In this document: positions 19,327 to 28,076 of the stretch, one piece after another | Layout of the letters: each line of letters opens with the position of its first letter | Numbering within the stretch: the first letter of the stretch is position 1 | From: Mycolicibacterium goodii | GTDB lineage: Bacteria > Actinomycetota > Actinomycetes > Mycobacteriales > Mycobacteriaceae | Direction of reading: 5' to 3' | NCBI RefSeq assembly: GCF_022370755.2 | Contig: NZ_CP092364.2 | Span: 124,001 to 188,000 of the forward strand | Length of the DNA: 64,000 bases | The notes under the pieces: generated by a model | Database searches by the model: none | Told to the model about the DNA's origin: nothing | Seen by the model: only the letters and a program-made list of their open reading frames with translations | Position numbers and translations under genes: made by a program

Positions 19327-20022
19327 TCACCCCATGAGAGGTGACGGGATCTTCGTGGACCGGTAGGAGGACCGGTCCCGGGTCAACCGCCAGCGACGCC
19401 AGTGCTTGGCCGACATGCGCACGGGCAGGTGCTGTTGGAGGTGTCGCACCGCGTCTGCCAGACGTTCGTCGCCGGGCAGGCTGAACCACAACGACAGCGA
19501 CGACGCCGTCGTGCCGATCGACGCCCGCATCCCGGACGCCCCGAGCAGCCGGCCGTAGCCGTCGACGGCGAAACGACCGAAGGCCTCCGGACAGACCCCC
19601 TCGTACGGCTCGCGGGTCTGCGCATCGAGGATGCGGACCTCGGCGTCCCAGACCAGCGACGCCAGCGGATGCCCGTGCTCGGTCACCGCCGTGGCACCGG
19701 CGTCCTCGAGCGCTCCGAGCACGCCGTCGACCGCGTCGACACGCACCCGCCACTCCGTACTCGTCCGGCTCTGCGTGCGTGGGCCGCCCAGGTTCGTGGA
19801 CGCGAACTCCCGAAGCGACTCCGACACATCGGGTGGGCCGCCCTTCCAGAGGTGCAGCGTCAGTGTCGGGTCCGCGACGGGGTCGACGCAGGCGTGCGCG
19901 AACGACTGCACGGCCTGCCACGCCGGGCGTGGCCTTTTCACCCGCAGGGCATGCGCACCGCCGGACGCGGCGGGCAGCCCGTCGTAGGTGACCACCTCGA
20001 CGCCGGGGAGCGCGGCGCTCAT
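19327..20022 (-). CDS. hypothetical protein, second of an overlapping pair
   Basis: I do not recognise this 231-residue soluble protein. It has no signal peptide or membrane helix. It contains a DPTLTLHLWKGG segment and a DGYGRLLGASG segment, and ends with a basic stretch. I start it at ATG 20022, which overlaps the stop of the upstream gene (ATGA); much longer frames run through that gene and are not used. The pair appears to be an independent two-gene operon between the MetNIQ operon and an SDR gene. Confidence 0.6.
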   Translation of the reverse strand: MSAALPGVEVVTYDGLPAASGGAHALRVKRPRPAWQAVQSFAHACVDPVADPTLTLHLWKGGPPDVSESLREFASTNLGGPRTQSRTSTEWRVRVDAVDGVLGALEDAGATAVTEHGHPLASLVWDAEVRILDAQTREPYEGVCPEAFGRFAVDGYGRLLGASGMRASIGTTASSLSLWFSLPGDERLADAVRHLQQHLPVRMSAKHWRRWRLTRDRSSYRSTKIPSPLMG

Positions 20023-20378
20023 GCGCGCCCGCGCTCGGACTCGGGCTCGCCGTCGACCAGCTCGGGCAGACCTGCCTGCCGCCGACGCGTGACGATGTGG
20101 TCGATTCGGGGGCCCGGGTTCTCGGTGCTGGATCGGATGTTGCGGATCGTGTTCAGCCACCGCTGGTTCCACGTCCATCCGTTGGACAGCACGTGTCCTC
20201 GTGCCTCCATCGCGATGGCATGGTCGTAGGCCTCGAACGCCGCCTCCCGTTCGGCGGTCGTGTCGGCGATGAGCAGGCGTCCGTCGTCGATCGTGACGTC
20301 GATCCCCATCCATCGCTTGACGGCGCGCACCCGCCGCGCATCCGCGGCGGCGCGTGCACGGGGCCGTTTCCCGATCAC
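20019..20378 (-). CDS. hypothetical protein, first of an overlapping pair
   Basis: A 119-residue basic protein with no family I can name. Visible features are a basic N-terminus, RWMGIDVTIDDGRLLIAD, a central helical AEREAAFEAYDHAIAME, a Trp-rich NGWTWNQRWLNTIRNIRS and a C-terminal acidic-basic tail. The start is GTG at 20378 because CGAGGAGAG lies a few bases upstream; an ATG five codons earlier is also possible. A 14-bp dyad lies about 40 bp upstream. It is coupled to the next gene by a 4-nt overlap, so the two products probably act together. Confidence 0.55.
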   Translation of the reverse strand: MIGKRPRARAAADARRVRAVKRWMGIDVTIDDGRLLIADTTAEREAAFEAYDHAIAMEARGHVLSNGWTWNQRWLNTIRNIRSSTENPGPRIDHIVTRRRQAGLPELVDGEPESERGRA

Positions 20379-20415
20379 GGTCTCTCCTCGCATGCCGACG
20401 GCTGTGCCGTCCAGC

Positions 20416-20429
20416 TTGCCAAATGGCAA
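20416..20429. promoter_or_regulatory. small dyad upstream of the hypothetical pair
   Basis: TTGCC-AAAT-GGCAA is a perfect inverted repeat with 5-bp arms, about 40 bp upstream of the GTG at 20378 and 32 bp past the SDR stop. It is placed like an operator for the two-gene unit, or a weak hairpin after the SDR gene. No T-run follows. Confidence 0.35.
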
Positions 20430-20461
20430 CACCCCCGGCTTGCTTCGCCGTCGACCGGTGA

Positions 20462-21193
20462 TCACACCTGCGCCATGCCGCCGTCGACGCCCAGATCGAC
20501 GCCGGCGACGAAACTGCTCTCGTCGGCCGCCAGGAACAGTGCGGCGGCCGCGACCTCCTCCGGACGCCCGGCCCGCCCGAGCGGTACATGCGAGACCAGC
20601 CACTGCCGAACCTCTTCGGAAGCACGGCGATGCATGGCGGTGTCGATGGGGCCCGGGCTGATCACGTTGACCCGGATGGCCCGCGGGGCGAGCTCGAGGG
20701 TCCATGTGCGGGCGAAGGAACGCACGGCCGCCTTGGTCGCCGCATAGACGCTGAACCCGGGAAAGCCCATGTCACCGGCGGCCGATCCGATGAGGATGAT
20801 CGATCCGCCCGGCCCCATCAACGGCAACGCCGACTGCACCGCGAACAGCAGCGACCGGACGTTGAGTCCGACGATGCGGTCGACGTGGTCCTCGGTGATC
20901 TTGTCGAGTCCGGCCGGTTCGCCGGTCCCCGCGTTCACGACCAGCACATCCAGGTGTCCTGACCGGGCACGGATCACCTCGACCGCCGCCACGAGATCCG
21001 CGCGTCGATTCGGGTCGGCCACGACGGCGTGCGCGCCCGCCCCGATGACCTCGACCGCCTCTTCGAGGTCCGTTCGGCTGCGGCTCGTCACGTAGGTCTC
21101 GGCGCCCTCGTCGGTGAAGCGCTCGGCGATCGCGTGGCCGAGCCCGCGCGCACCGCCGATCACCAGCGCCGTCTTGTCAGTGAGTCGTGCCAT
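20462..21193 (-). CDS. SDR-family oxidoreductase
   Basis: A 243-residue classical short-chain dehydrogenase. The cofactor loop is GGARGLG at 13-19. Asn87-Ala-Gly, Ser137, Tyr150 and Lys154 (YAATK) form the active site, and the C-terminus has FVAGVDLGVDGGM. It should reduce or oxidise a keto/hydroxy group with NAD(P); the substrate is unknown. ATG at 21193 is preceded by GGAGGACG at good spacing, so longer in-frame starts are not used. It diverges from an FAD oxidoreductase gene across 158 bp, so the two may share a pathway. It lacks the mycofactocin-type RSHAVRLA signature. Confidence 0.9.
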   Translation of the reverse strand: MARLTDKTALVIGGARGLGHAIAERFTDEGAETYVTSRSRTDLEEAVEVIGAGAHAVVADPNRRADLVAAVEVIRARSGHLDVLVVNAGTGEPAGLDKITEDHVDRIVGLNVRSLLFAVQSALPLMGPGGSIILIGSAAGDMGFPGFSVYAATKAAVRSFARTWTLELAPRAIRVNVISPGPIDTAMHRRASEEVRQWLVSHVPLGRAGRPEEVAAAALFLAADESSFVAGVDLGVDGGMAQV

Positions 21194-21351
21194 GCAACGT
21201 CCTCCGGTCTCGCAGTGGATTTCACCGGGTTCAAACGTCATGCGGGACCGCACCGTTCGCCACGGCGAGCCTTACGAGACGAGCCGAACGAATGGTTTCG
21301 GCGTATCCGGCGTCCTCACAGAAAAGACCGGAATCTTCCACGGAGACGGTG

Positions 21352-22725
21352 ATGGCACAAGCGGAGAGGTGCACAGTGAGCCGAATCGGTGCGCGCGCAG
21401 TCGTTCTCGGAGCCAGTATCAGCGGGCTGCTCGGCGCGCGGGTGTTGTCGGAGTACTACGACGAGGTCGTCGTCGTCGAGCGCGACACCCTCACGGTCGA
21501 CGCGATGCCGAGACGCGGTGTGCCGCAGGCGCGGCACGGCCACGCGTTGCAGAGCGGTGGCGCGGAGGTGTTGGACCGGCTGTTCCCGGGCCTGCTCGCC
21601 GAACTGTCCGCATCGGGGGCGATCGTGCTGGAGAACGGCGGGCTGTCGCGGGTCAAGCTGTGTCTGCAGGGGCACTGGCTGAAGACCTCTGGCGTCATGA
21701 ACCGTCCGGTGACCATCTATTCGGTGAGCCGGCCGTTCCTCGAAATGACGATCAGAAGAAGGGTTTTCGGCATCCCGAACGTCAAGGTCCTCGACGCGCA
21801 CGACGCCGTGGACATCCTCGCCGCGACACCCGAGCGCATCACCGGGGTACGGGTGACCAACCGCCACGGCGGTGAAGAACATGTGATCGAGGCCGATCTG
21901 GTTCTCGACGCCCTGGGACGCGGCGGACGCACACCTGCGCTGCTGGAGTCGCTGGGTTACGGCAGACCGGCCGAGGACAGCCTCACGGTGAACGTCAATT
22001 ACGTGAGCCAGATGCTCAGGCTGCCCGCAGGGCTCGTCGACGAAGCGATGATCCTGGTCGGTGCGACACCCGAGCGTCCCACCGGTGCGTCCCTGTTCGC
22101 CTACGAGAACGACACCTGGATGCTGACGGTGGCAGGGATCGCCGGGACGGAGCCACCCGCCGATCTGGCGGGGCGGCAGCGTTTCGTCGCCGAGCTCGGG
22201 GTGCCGCAGTTGGACGCCGCACTGCGCGACGGCACACCACTCACCGAACCGCACCGCCACCGGTTGCCCAACAGCCGTCGTCGCAGATACGAGGCGATGC
22301 GCCGGTTCCCGGCCGGACTGCTCGTGCTCGGCGACGCGATCTGCAGCTTCAACCCGATCTACGGGCAGGGCATGTCCGTCGCGGCGTACGAGGCCCATGC
22401 TCTGCGCGACCTGCTGCGCGAGGGCGACCGCGACCTCGCGCGACGCTTCTTCCGGGCCGCCGCCGAGTACGTCGACCAGGCCTGGCGCATGGCCGTCAAC
22501 AGCGACCTCGCCCTGCCCCAGGTGCCCGGCCGCCGCACGGCCGGTGTCAGGCTGTCCAACTGGCTCACCGGTCAAGTCCTCGCCACGGCCGCTGTCGACG
22601 ACGGCGTCGCCGAACAGTTCCTGCGTGTGATGAGCATGCTGGACCCGCCCACCCGGCTGTTCCGGCCGTCGGTGCTGTGGCGTGTCGCAGAACACAGCCA
22701 ACGGCGACGCAGACGTGTTCCATGA
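21352..22725 (+). CDS. FAD-dependent oxidoreductase (p-hydroxybenzoate-hydroxylase-like fold)
   Basis: A 457-residue flavoprotein. ARAVVLGASISGLLGARVL (about 14-32) is the dinucleotide-binding motif, VVVVERD follows, and LLVLGDAICSFNPIYGQGMSVAAYEA near residue 325 is the second FAD motif of the PHBH/geranylgeranyl-reductase group. It could be a monooxygenase or a halogenase/reductase-like enzyme; lysine and KxxW halogenase marks are not evident. ATG at 21352 is chosen because GGAG lies about 7 nt upstream; a much longer frame and a GTG at 21376 are alternatives. It is alone on its strand before purF. Confidence 0.8.
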   Translation: MAQAERCTVSRIGARAVVLGASISGLLGARVLSEYYDEVVVVERDTLTVDAMPRRGVPQARHGHALQSGGAEVLDRLFPGLLAELSASGAIVLENGGLSRVKLCLQGHWLKTSGVMNRPVTIYSVSRPFLEMTIRRRVFGIPNVKVLDAHDAVDILAATPERITGVRVTNRHGGEEHVIEADLVLDALGRGGRTPALLESLGYGRPAEDSLTVNVNYVSQMLRLPAGLVDEAMILVGATPERPTGASLFAYENDTWMLTVAGIAGTEPPADLAGRQRFVAELGVPQLDAALRDGTPLTEPHRHRLPNSRRRRYEAMRRFPAGLLVLGDAICSFNPIYGQGMSVAAYEAHALRDLLREGDRDLARRFFRAAAEYVDQAWRMAVNSDLALPQVPGRRTAGVRLSNWLTGQVLATAAVDDGVAEQFLRVMSMLDPPTRLFRPSVLWRVAEHSQRRRRRVP

Positions 22726-22761
22726 CACGTCGCGGATTCACGTAACCCGGGATATGGCCCG

Positions 22762-22767
22762 TAGACT
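22762..22767 (+). promoter_or_regulatory. -10 element of the purF promoter (candidate)
   Basis: TAGACT fits the mycobacterial SigA -10 consensus TANNNT and lies 39 bp upstream of the purF GTG, leaving a leader of about 30 nt that holds GGGAGCAG as ribosome site. No convincing -35 hexamer is seen. Confidence 0.5.
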
Positions 22768-22806
22768 GAACCAGTCACCCACAGCCCATCCGGGAGCAGC
22801 CATATC

Positions 22807-24342
22807 GTGATCGGCCACGACGACAACGAGTCCGAAAATGAACCCCGTGAGGAATGTGGCGTCTTCGGCGTCTGGGCCCCGGGCGAAGAAGTTGCCAAGC
22901 TGACCTACTACGGCCTCTACGCCCTGCAGCACCGCGGGCAGGAAGCCGCGGGTATCGCGGTCGCCGATGGCTCCCAGGTGCTGGTCTTCAAGGATCTGGG
23001 CCTGGTCAGTCAGGTGTTCGACGAGCAGACCCTGGCCGCGATGCCGGGTCACGTCGCCGTCGGCCACTGCCGGTACTCCACCACCGGGTCCACGACCTGG
23101 GAGAACGCGCAACCCGTGTTCCGCAACACCGCGGCAGGCACCGGCGTCGCCCTCGGACACAACGGAAACCTCGTCAACACGGCCGAACTCGCCGCCCGTG
23201 CCCGCGACAACGGCCTGATCGAACTCAAGGGTGGCCCGGCGGCCACCACCGACTCCGACATCCTCGGTGCGCTGCTCGCGCACGGCGCCGCCGACGCGAC
23301 GCTCGAGCAGGCCGCGCTCGAACTGCTGCCGACCGTCCGCGGCGCGTTCTGCCTGACGTTCATGGACGAGAACACGCTGTACGCCGCGCGCGACCCGCAC
23401 GGTGTGCGGCCGCTGTCGCTGGGCCGGCTGGACCGTGGCTGGGTGGTCGCGTCGGAGACCGCGGCGCTCGACATCGTCGGCGCCTCGTTCGTCCGCGACA
23501 TCGAACCAGGCGAACTGCTCGCGATCGACGCCGACGGCGTGCGCTCCACGCGGTTCGCGAACCCCGAGCCCAAGGGGTGCGTCTTCGAATACGTCTACCT
23601 GGCCCGCCCCGACAGCACATTGGTCGGCCGCTCGGTGCACGCCACCCGCGTCGACATCGGCCGCCGCCTGGCCCGCGAACATCCCGTCGAGGCCGATCTG
23701 GTGATCGGTGTCCCGGAATCGGGCACGCCCGCCGCGGTGGGGTACGCGCAGGAATCGGGCATCCCGTTCGGGCAGGGCCTGATGAAGAACGCCTACGTGG
23801 GCCGCACCTTCATCCAGCCGTCGCAGACGATCCGTCAGCTGGGCATCCGGCTCAAGCTCAACCCGCTGCGCGAGGTGATCCGCGGCAAGCGGCTGATCGT
23901 GGTCGACGACTCGATCGTGCGCGGCAACACCCAGCGCGCCCTCGTGCGGATGCTGCGCGAGGCCGGCGCCCTCGAGGTGCACGTGCGCATCGCGTCCCCT
24001 CCCGTCAGGTGGCCGTGTTTCTACGGTATCGATTTCGCCACCCCGGCCGAACTGATCGCCAACGCGGCCTCGCAGGAGCACGAGGGCGAGGTGCTGGAAG
24101 CCGTGCGGCACGCGATCGGCGCCGACAGCCTGGGCTACATCTCGCAGCAGGGCATGATCGCGGCCACCGAGCAGCCTGCATCCCGGCTGTGCTCGGCGTG
24201 CTTCGACGGCAAGTATCCGATCGAGCTGCCCGGCGAAACCGCCCTCGGGAAGAACGTCATCGAGCACATGCTCGCCTCGGCGGCCCGTACCGGCATCCCC
24301 GTGGCGCAGAACGACAACGCCTCGGCATTGCGCAGGCCGTGA
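22807..24342 (+). CDS. purF: amidophosphoribosyltransferase
   Basis: The 511-residue enzyme makes phosphoribosylamine from PRPP and glutamine, the first committed step of purine synthesis. Cys17 (EECGVFG) is the N-terminal nucleophile exposed when a 16-residue propeptide is removed. YALQHRGQEAAGI and the PRPP-binding LIVVDDSIVRGNT complete the two domains. CSACFDGKYPIELP near the C-terminus fits the Fe-S cluster type of PurF, together with earlier cysteines. The start is GTG at 22807. purM follows 62 bp downstream with its own promoter. Position matches Rv0808. Confidence 0.97.
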   Translation: MIGHDDNESENEPREECGVFGVWAPGEEVAKLTYYGLYALQHRGQEAAGIAVADGSQVLVFKDLGLVSQVFDEQTLAAMPGHVAVGHCRYSTTGSTTWENAQPVFRNTAAGTGVALGHNGNLVNTAELAARARDNGLIELKGGPAATTDSDILGALLAHGAADATLEQAALELLPTVRGAFCLTFMDENTLYAARDPHGVRPLSLGRLDRGWVVASETAALDIVGASFVRDIEPGELLAIDADGVRSTRFANPEPKGCVFEYVYLARPDSTLVGRSVHATRVDIGRRLAREHPVEADLVIGVPESGTPAAVGYAQESGIPFGQGLMKNAYVGRTFIQPSQTIRQLGIRLKLNPLREVIRGKRLIVVDDSIVRGNTQRALVRMLREAGALEVHVRIASPPVRWPCFYGIDFATPAELIANAASQEHEGEVLEAVRHAIGADSLGYISQQGMIAATEQPASRLCSACFDGKYPIELPGETALGKNVIEHMLASAARTGIPVAQNDNASALRRP

Positions 24343-24390
24343 GGCGCCCGTAACGTCGCTGGCCGTGTACCGCCGCGTAAGCCGGGGCGG

Positions 24391-24396
24391 TAGCCT
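24391..24396 (+). promoter_or_regulatory. -10 element of a leaderless purM promoter (candidate)
   Basis: TAGCCT ends 8 bases before the ATG at 24405. With initiation about 7 nt after the hexamer, the mRNA would start at or next to the ATG. That would make purM leaderless and separately transcribed from purF. Confidence 0.5.
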
Positions 24397-24404
24397 TGCA
24401 TGCG

Positions 24405-25496
24405 ATGAGTAAAGGCGCTGAACAGCACGGCACTTCCGAACAACACGGTATTTCCTACGCAGCGGCCGGGGTGGACATAGAGGCCGGCGATCGCGCCGTA
24501 GAACTCTTCAAGCCACTTGCTGCCAAGGCGACGCGACCCGAGGTGCGGGGCGGTCTCGGCGGCTTCGCGGGCCTCTTCGCGCTCCGCAACGGATACCGCG
24601 AGCCGGTACTGGCCTCGTCCACCGACGGCGTCGGCACCAAACTGGCGATCGCCCAGGCGATGGACAAGCACGACACCGTCGGTCTCGACCTGGTGGCGAT
24701 GGTGGTCGACGATCTCGTGGTGTGCGGTGCCGAGCCGCTGTTCCTGCAGGACTACATCGCCGTCGGCCGCACCGTGCCCGAGCGCGTCAGCGCGATCGTG
24801 GCAGGCATCGCCGAGGGCTGTGTTCGGGCCGGCTGCGCCCTGCTGGGCGGCGAGACCGCCGAGCACCCTGGCCTGATGGAACCGGACCACTACGACATCT
24901 CCGCGACCGGTGTGGGCATCGTGGAGGCCGACGATGTGCTCGGCCCCGAGCGCGTCAGGCCCGGCGACGTCATCATCGCCATGGCATCCAGCGGCCTGCA
25001 CTCCAACGGCTACTCACTGGCCCGCAAGGTCCTGCTGGAGATCGACCGCATGAACCTGGCCGGCCACGTCGAGGAGTTCGGCCGCACGCTCGGTGAGGAG
25101 CTGCTGGAGCCCACCCTGATCTACGCCAAGGACTGCCTGGCGCTCGCCGCCGAAACCCAGGTGCGCACCTTCTGCCACGTCACCGGCGGAGGGTTGGCGG
25201 GCAACCTCGAACGCGTGATCCCGCACGGCCTGACCGCCGAGCTGGACCGCGGTACCTGGACCCCGGCACCGGTGTTCGGCATGATCGCTCAGCGCGGACG
25301 CATCGAACGCGCCGAGATGGAGAAGACGTTCAACATGGGTGTCGGCATGGTCGCCGTTGTCGCTCCCGAGGACACCGATCGTGCACTGGCCATACTGACG
25401 GCACGGCATCTGAATTGCTGGACGCTCGGCACGGTCAAGAAGGGCGGCAAGGACAGTGTGCGCGCCCAGCTGGTCGGCCAGCACCCGCGGTTCTAG
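24405..25496 (+). CDS. purM: phosphoribosylformylglycinamidine cyclo-ligase
   Basis: AIR synthetase of 363 residues. It closes FGAM to aminoimidazole ribotide with ATP. SYAAAGVDIEAGDRAVELFK near the N-terminus, STDGVGTK, the LLGGETAEHPG motif and HVTGGGLAGN are all in place and the length is normal. The N-terminal 20 residues (SKGAEQHGTSEQHG) are a hydrophilic actinobacterial extension. The ATG at 24405 is chosen over a TTG nine bases upstream because it lies correctly behind a -10 element. It belongs with purF in de novo purine synthesis. Confidence 0.97.
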   Translation: MSKGAEQHGTSEQHGISYAAAGVDIEAGDRAVELFKPLAAKATRPEVRGGLGGFAGLFALRNGYREPVLASSTDGVGTKLAIAQAMDKHDTVGLDLVAMVVDDLVVCGAEPLFLQDYIAVGRTVPERVSAIVAGIAEGCVRAGCALLGGETAEHPGLMEPDHYDISATGVGIVEADDVLGPERVRPGDVIIAMASSGLHSNGYSLARKVLLEIDRMNLAGHVEEFGRTLGEELLEPTLIYAKDCLALAAETQVRTFCHVTGGGLAGNLERVIPHGLTAELDRGTWTPAPVFGMIAQRGRIERAEMEKTFNMGVGMVAVVAPEDTDRALAILTARHLNCWTLGTVKKGGKDSVRAQLVGQHPRF

Positions 25497-25526
25497 GAAG
25501 CGGGGGTGGTGAGGACGCTGGCCGGC

Positions 25527-25700
25527 TCAGCGCCGCCAGTCGTCCTCGGTCGCCCAGTCGTCGTCGGCGTCATTGACACCGTCGGAGGCGGAACCGCCCG
25601 ACAGCTCGCGCTGGAGCCGTTCAAAATCGGTTTGAGGTGAGCTGTACTTGAGCTCACGTGCAACCTTGGTCTGCTTTGCCTTCGCCCGGCCGCGGCCCAT
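25527..25700 (-). CDS. DUF3073 small protein
   Basis: A 57-residue protein starting MGRGRAKAKQTKVARELKYSS, the fixed N-terminus of the actinobacterial DUF3073 family (Rv0810c position). The N-terminal half is strongly basic and could bind nucleic acid; the C-terminal half is acidic (DADDDWATEDDW). No function is known. A longer frame starts 12 codons upstream, but the family N-terminus and a G-rich site directly before ATG favour 25700. It converges on purM, 30 bp away. Confidence 0.85.
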   Translation of the reverse strand: MGRGRAKAKQTKVARELKYSSPQTDFERLQRELSGGSASDGVNDADDDWATEDDWRR

Positions 25701-25963
25701 GGGGGGACCCCCTCGCGCAATAACGGAGCGGCCCAATTACTAGGCGGCTCCGATCTGTGTGTCTTTATTGTCCTGCCGACACTTTACCGTGCCCGCGAGT
25801 CTCGCGCTGGCAGGGCCTGCCCGGGAATCCGGGTTCTGGGTTCCTGCCACCTCGTTTACCCCGGTGTCACCAGCGTCGAGGCAGGCCGTGAGCCGGTTCC
25901 GACGTGACAGGATTCACCTTCGGCCGCGCCGCGGCTCGCTCATCGGGGACCGGTTCGGCCGCG
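25701..25963. other. gene-free leader region of DUF3073
   Basis: This 263-bp stretch separates the DUF3073 start from the ygfZ stop. At 25724-25752 an inverted repeat (CGGAGC-G-GCC ... GGC-G-GCTCCG) can form a hairpin in the DUF3073 leader. A GGGGGTCCCCC dyad lies directly before the ATG and could occlude the start. Nothing else was found. Confidence 0.45.
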
Positions 25964-27055
25964 TCAGCGGTTCCGGAGCCGCTCGACGGCGAGCCGCCCA
26001 GCGCCCACGCTGTCCGGTGGCGGCAGCGAGTCCGGGTCGATGCTCGCGGGTACCTCGTCACCGCCAGCGTCACTGCCACCGACCACCAGCTCCGTGTCCG
26101 CGGGCAGGCCCCGCTTGAGCAGTGCCAGGGCGATGGGGCCGTCGTCGACATGGTCGACGACGGTGCCGAGTCGCCCGACGGTGCGTCCGCCGGCCAGCAC
26201 CGGGTCGCCCGTGGCGGGGCGGTCCGACGAGCCGTCGAGATGCAGCAGGACGAGCATCCGTGGCGGCCTACCCAGGTTGTGCACGCGTGCGACGGTCTCC
26301 TGGCCGCGGTAGCAGCCCTTGTCGAGGTGCACGGCGCCGACTCCCGGACCGCCGATCCAGCCGACCTCGTGCGGGATGGTGCGCTCGTCGGTGTCCACAC
26401 CGAGGCGGGGACGCTGGGCGGCAACGCGGTGTGCCTCGTACGCCCACATCCCGGCTGGACGCACACCGGCGGCGGTGAGGCGCTGCTTCCAGTCGTCGAT
26501 TCGGTCCCGCGTGACGAGCAGATCGAGTTCGATCCCGTCGGCCGGAAGGCGGCGGACGAACCCACCGCCGGGCAGTGGCCGCGCCGTCGCCTCATCCGGC
26601 AGCGCGTCAAGGCCGAGCGCGGACAGCACGCCGTCCGCCGCGAGACCGGGCCCCAGCAGTGACAGCACCGCGAGGTCGGCGGGTTCGATCTGGACGTCGG
26701 ACCAGAACACCATCTTGCGCAGGTAGGCGGTGAGCGGTTCCCCACGCCACGACTCGGTGTCCAGGTACGTCGTCCCGCCGAGTTCGGTCTGGAACCAGTG
26801 GTCCTCGACGCGGCCCTGCATGTCAAGGCTCAGGTTCTCGGTGACCGTGCCGTCGGGTTGGGCGCTGACGTGCTGGCTGGAGATGTTGTGCAGCCAGCTC
26901 TGGCGGTCCTTGCCGGTCAACGCGAGCACGGCCCGGTGGGAGCGGTCGACGAGGACCGCGTCGGTGGCCGCGCTGCGCTGCTCTCCCAGCGGGTCGCCGT
27001 AGTGCCACACGGCACCGGCATCAGGACTGCCCTCAGGCGTCGGAACTGCTGACAT
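25964..27055 (-). CDS. ygfZ: YgfZ/GcvT-family folate-binding protein
   Basis: A 363-residue tetrahydrofolate-binding protein of the YgfZ family, which supports repair or assembly of Fe-S clusters. The family motif KGCYRGQE lies near residue 245, in LDKGCYRGQETVARVHNLG; its cysteine is essential in studied homologs. It begins MSAVPTPEGSPDAGAVWHYGDPLGEQ, as in Rv0811c. The start is ATG at 27055, and it diverges from pabC with 78 bp between them. Fe-S proteins such as PurF nearby could be clients, but this is inference. Confidence 0.92.
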   Translation of the reverse strand: MSAVPTPEGSPDAGAVWHYGDPLGEQRSAATDAVLVDRSHRAVLALTGKDRQSWLHNISSQHVSAQPDGTVTENLSLDMQGRVEDHWFQTELGGTTYLDTESWRGEPLTAYLRKMVFWSDVQIEPADLAVLSLLGPGLAADGVLSALGLDALPDEATARPLPGGGFVRRLPADGIELDLLVTRDRIDDWKQRLTAAGVRPAGMWAYEAHRVAAQRPRLGVDTDERTIPHEVGWIGGPGVGAVHLDKGCYRGQETVARVHNLGRPPRMLVLLHLDGSSDRPATGDPVLAGGRTVGRLGTVVDHVDDGPIALALLKRGLPADTELVVGGSDAGGDEVPASIDPDSLPPPDSVGAGRLAVERLRNR

Positions 27056-27119
27056 ACATCAACTCTAGGGAACGCGAGACAACCGCACCGCTCGCGGCGT
27101 CGTCACCGGTCACCGGGGC

Positions 27120-27125
27120 TACGCT
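27120..27125 (+). promoter_or_regulatory. -10 element of a leaderless pabC promoter (candidate)
   Basis: TACGCT ends 8 nt before the pabC ATG at 27134, the spacing expected when transcription begins at the start codon. Confidence 0.45.
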
Positions 27126-27133
27126 GTGGCCCC

Positions 27134-28024
27134 ATGGCAAGCCATCCCGCGGTGCTGGTCACTCTCGACGGTCAACTGCACGATCCGAATGCGCCGCTGC
27201 TGTGCGCCGACGACCTGGCGGCGGTCCGCGGCGACGGGGTCTTCGAGACCCTGCTGGTGCGCGACAGGCGACCCTGCCTGCTGGAGGCGCACCTGGCGCG
27301 GCTGGTCCACTCCGCCAGGATGCTGGACCTGCCGGAGCCGGATCTGGATGCGTGGCGCGCCGCGGTGGCCGTTGGCGTGCAGCGCTGGGCGGCCGACCAC
27401 CCGGTCGATCAGAACGGCGAGGGCGTCCTGCGACTCGTGTACAGCCGGGGCCGCGAAGGCGGCGGGCCCCCGACCGCGTTCGCGACGATCGGCGCGCTGG
27501 CCGACCGGGTGGCCGGTGCGCGCCGCGACGGCGTCGCCGCCATCACGCTCGACCGCGGTCTGCCGGTGGGTGCCAGCGAGATGCCGTGGCTGGCGGCCGG
27601 GGCCAAGACCCTGTCGTATGCGGTGAACATGGCCGCGCTGCGCCACGCCCAACGCCGGGGAGCGGGTGATGTGATCTTCGTCAGCTCCGACGGGTACCTG
27701 TTGGAGGGACCACGCTCGACGGTGGTGATCGCCACACAGGGCGACGAGGGACAGCCGCTGCTGCTCACGCCGCCGCCGTGGTATCCGATCCTGCGCGGCA
27801 CCACCCAGCAGGCGCTGTTCGAAACGGCCCGCAACAAGGGCGTCGACTGCGACTATCGCGCCCTGCGCCCCGCCGATCTGCTTACTGCACAAGGGGTTTG
27901 GTTGATCTCGAGCATCACGCTGGCCGCGCGCGTGCACACACTCGACGGTGCGCCACTGCGCGCCACCCCCACGGCCGCCGACGTCACCGGCCTGGTCGAC
28001 GCCGCGATCGTCAGTGATCGCTGA
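27134..28024 (+). CDS. pabC: 4-amino-4-deoxychorismate lyase (class IV PLP enzyme)
   Basis: A 296-residue fold-type IV PLP enzyme in the Rv0812 position. Lys158 in AAGAKTLSYAVNM is the expected Schiff-base lysine. RGDGVFETLLVRDRRP at the N-terminus and SSDGYLLEGPRSTVVI later are family marks. It should release pyruvate from aminodeoxychorismate to give p-aminobenzoate for folate. A branched-chain or D-amino-acid aminotransferase role cannot be excluded from sequence alone. The start is ATG at 27134. Behind its stop lies a separate RNA unit on the same strand. Confidence 0.9.
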   Translation: MASHPAVLVTLDGQLHDPNAPLLCADDLAAVRGDGVFETLLVRDRRPCLLEAHLARLVHSARMLDLPEPDLDAWRAAVAVGVQRWAADHPVDQNGEGVLRLVYSRGREGGGPPTAFATIGALADRVAGARRDGVAAITLDRGLPVGASEMPWLAAGAKTLSYAVNMAALRHAQRRGAGDVIFVSSDGYLLEGPRSTVVIATQGDEGQPLLLTPPPWYPILRGTTQQALFETARNKGVDCDYRALRPADLLTAQGVWLISSITLAARVHTLDGAPLRATPTAADVTGLVDAAIVSDR

Positions 28025-28041
28025 GCGCGGAAAAAAATCCC

Positions 28042-28070
28042 TTGAAGGGTGCAGCACGCACGGGTACCTT
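28042..28070 (+). promoter_or_regulatory. SigA-type promoter of an orphan RNA unit
   Basis: TTGAAG (28042-28047), a 17-bp spacer and TACCTT (28065-28070) match the housekeeping promoter pattern well. The start point would be near 28077. It lies just after the pabC stop and reads into a region with no annotated gene on this strand. Confidence 0.6.
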
Positions 28071-28076
28071 CGCCTG

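Noticed and set aside
22738..24267. A 509-codon frame antisense to purF
   Set aside because: Shadow of purF with no ribosome site and no recognisable motif.
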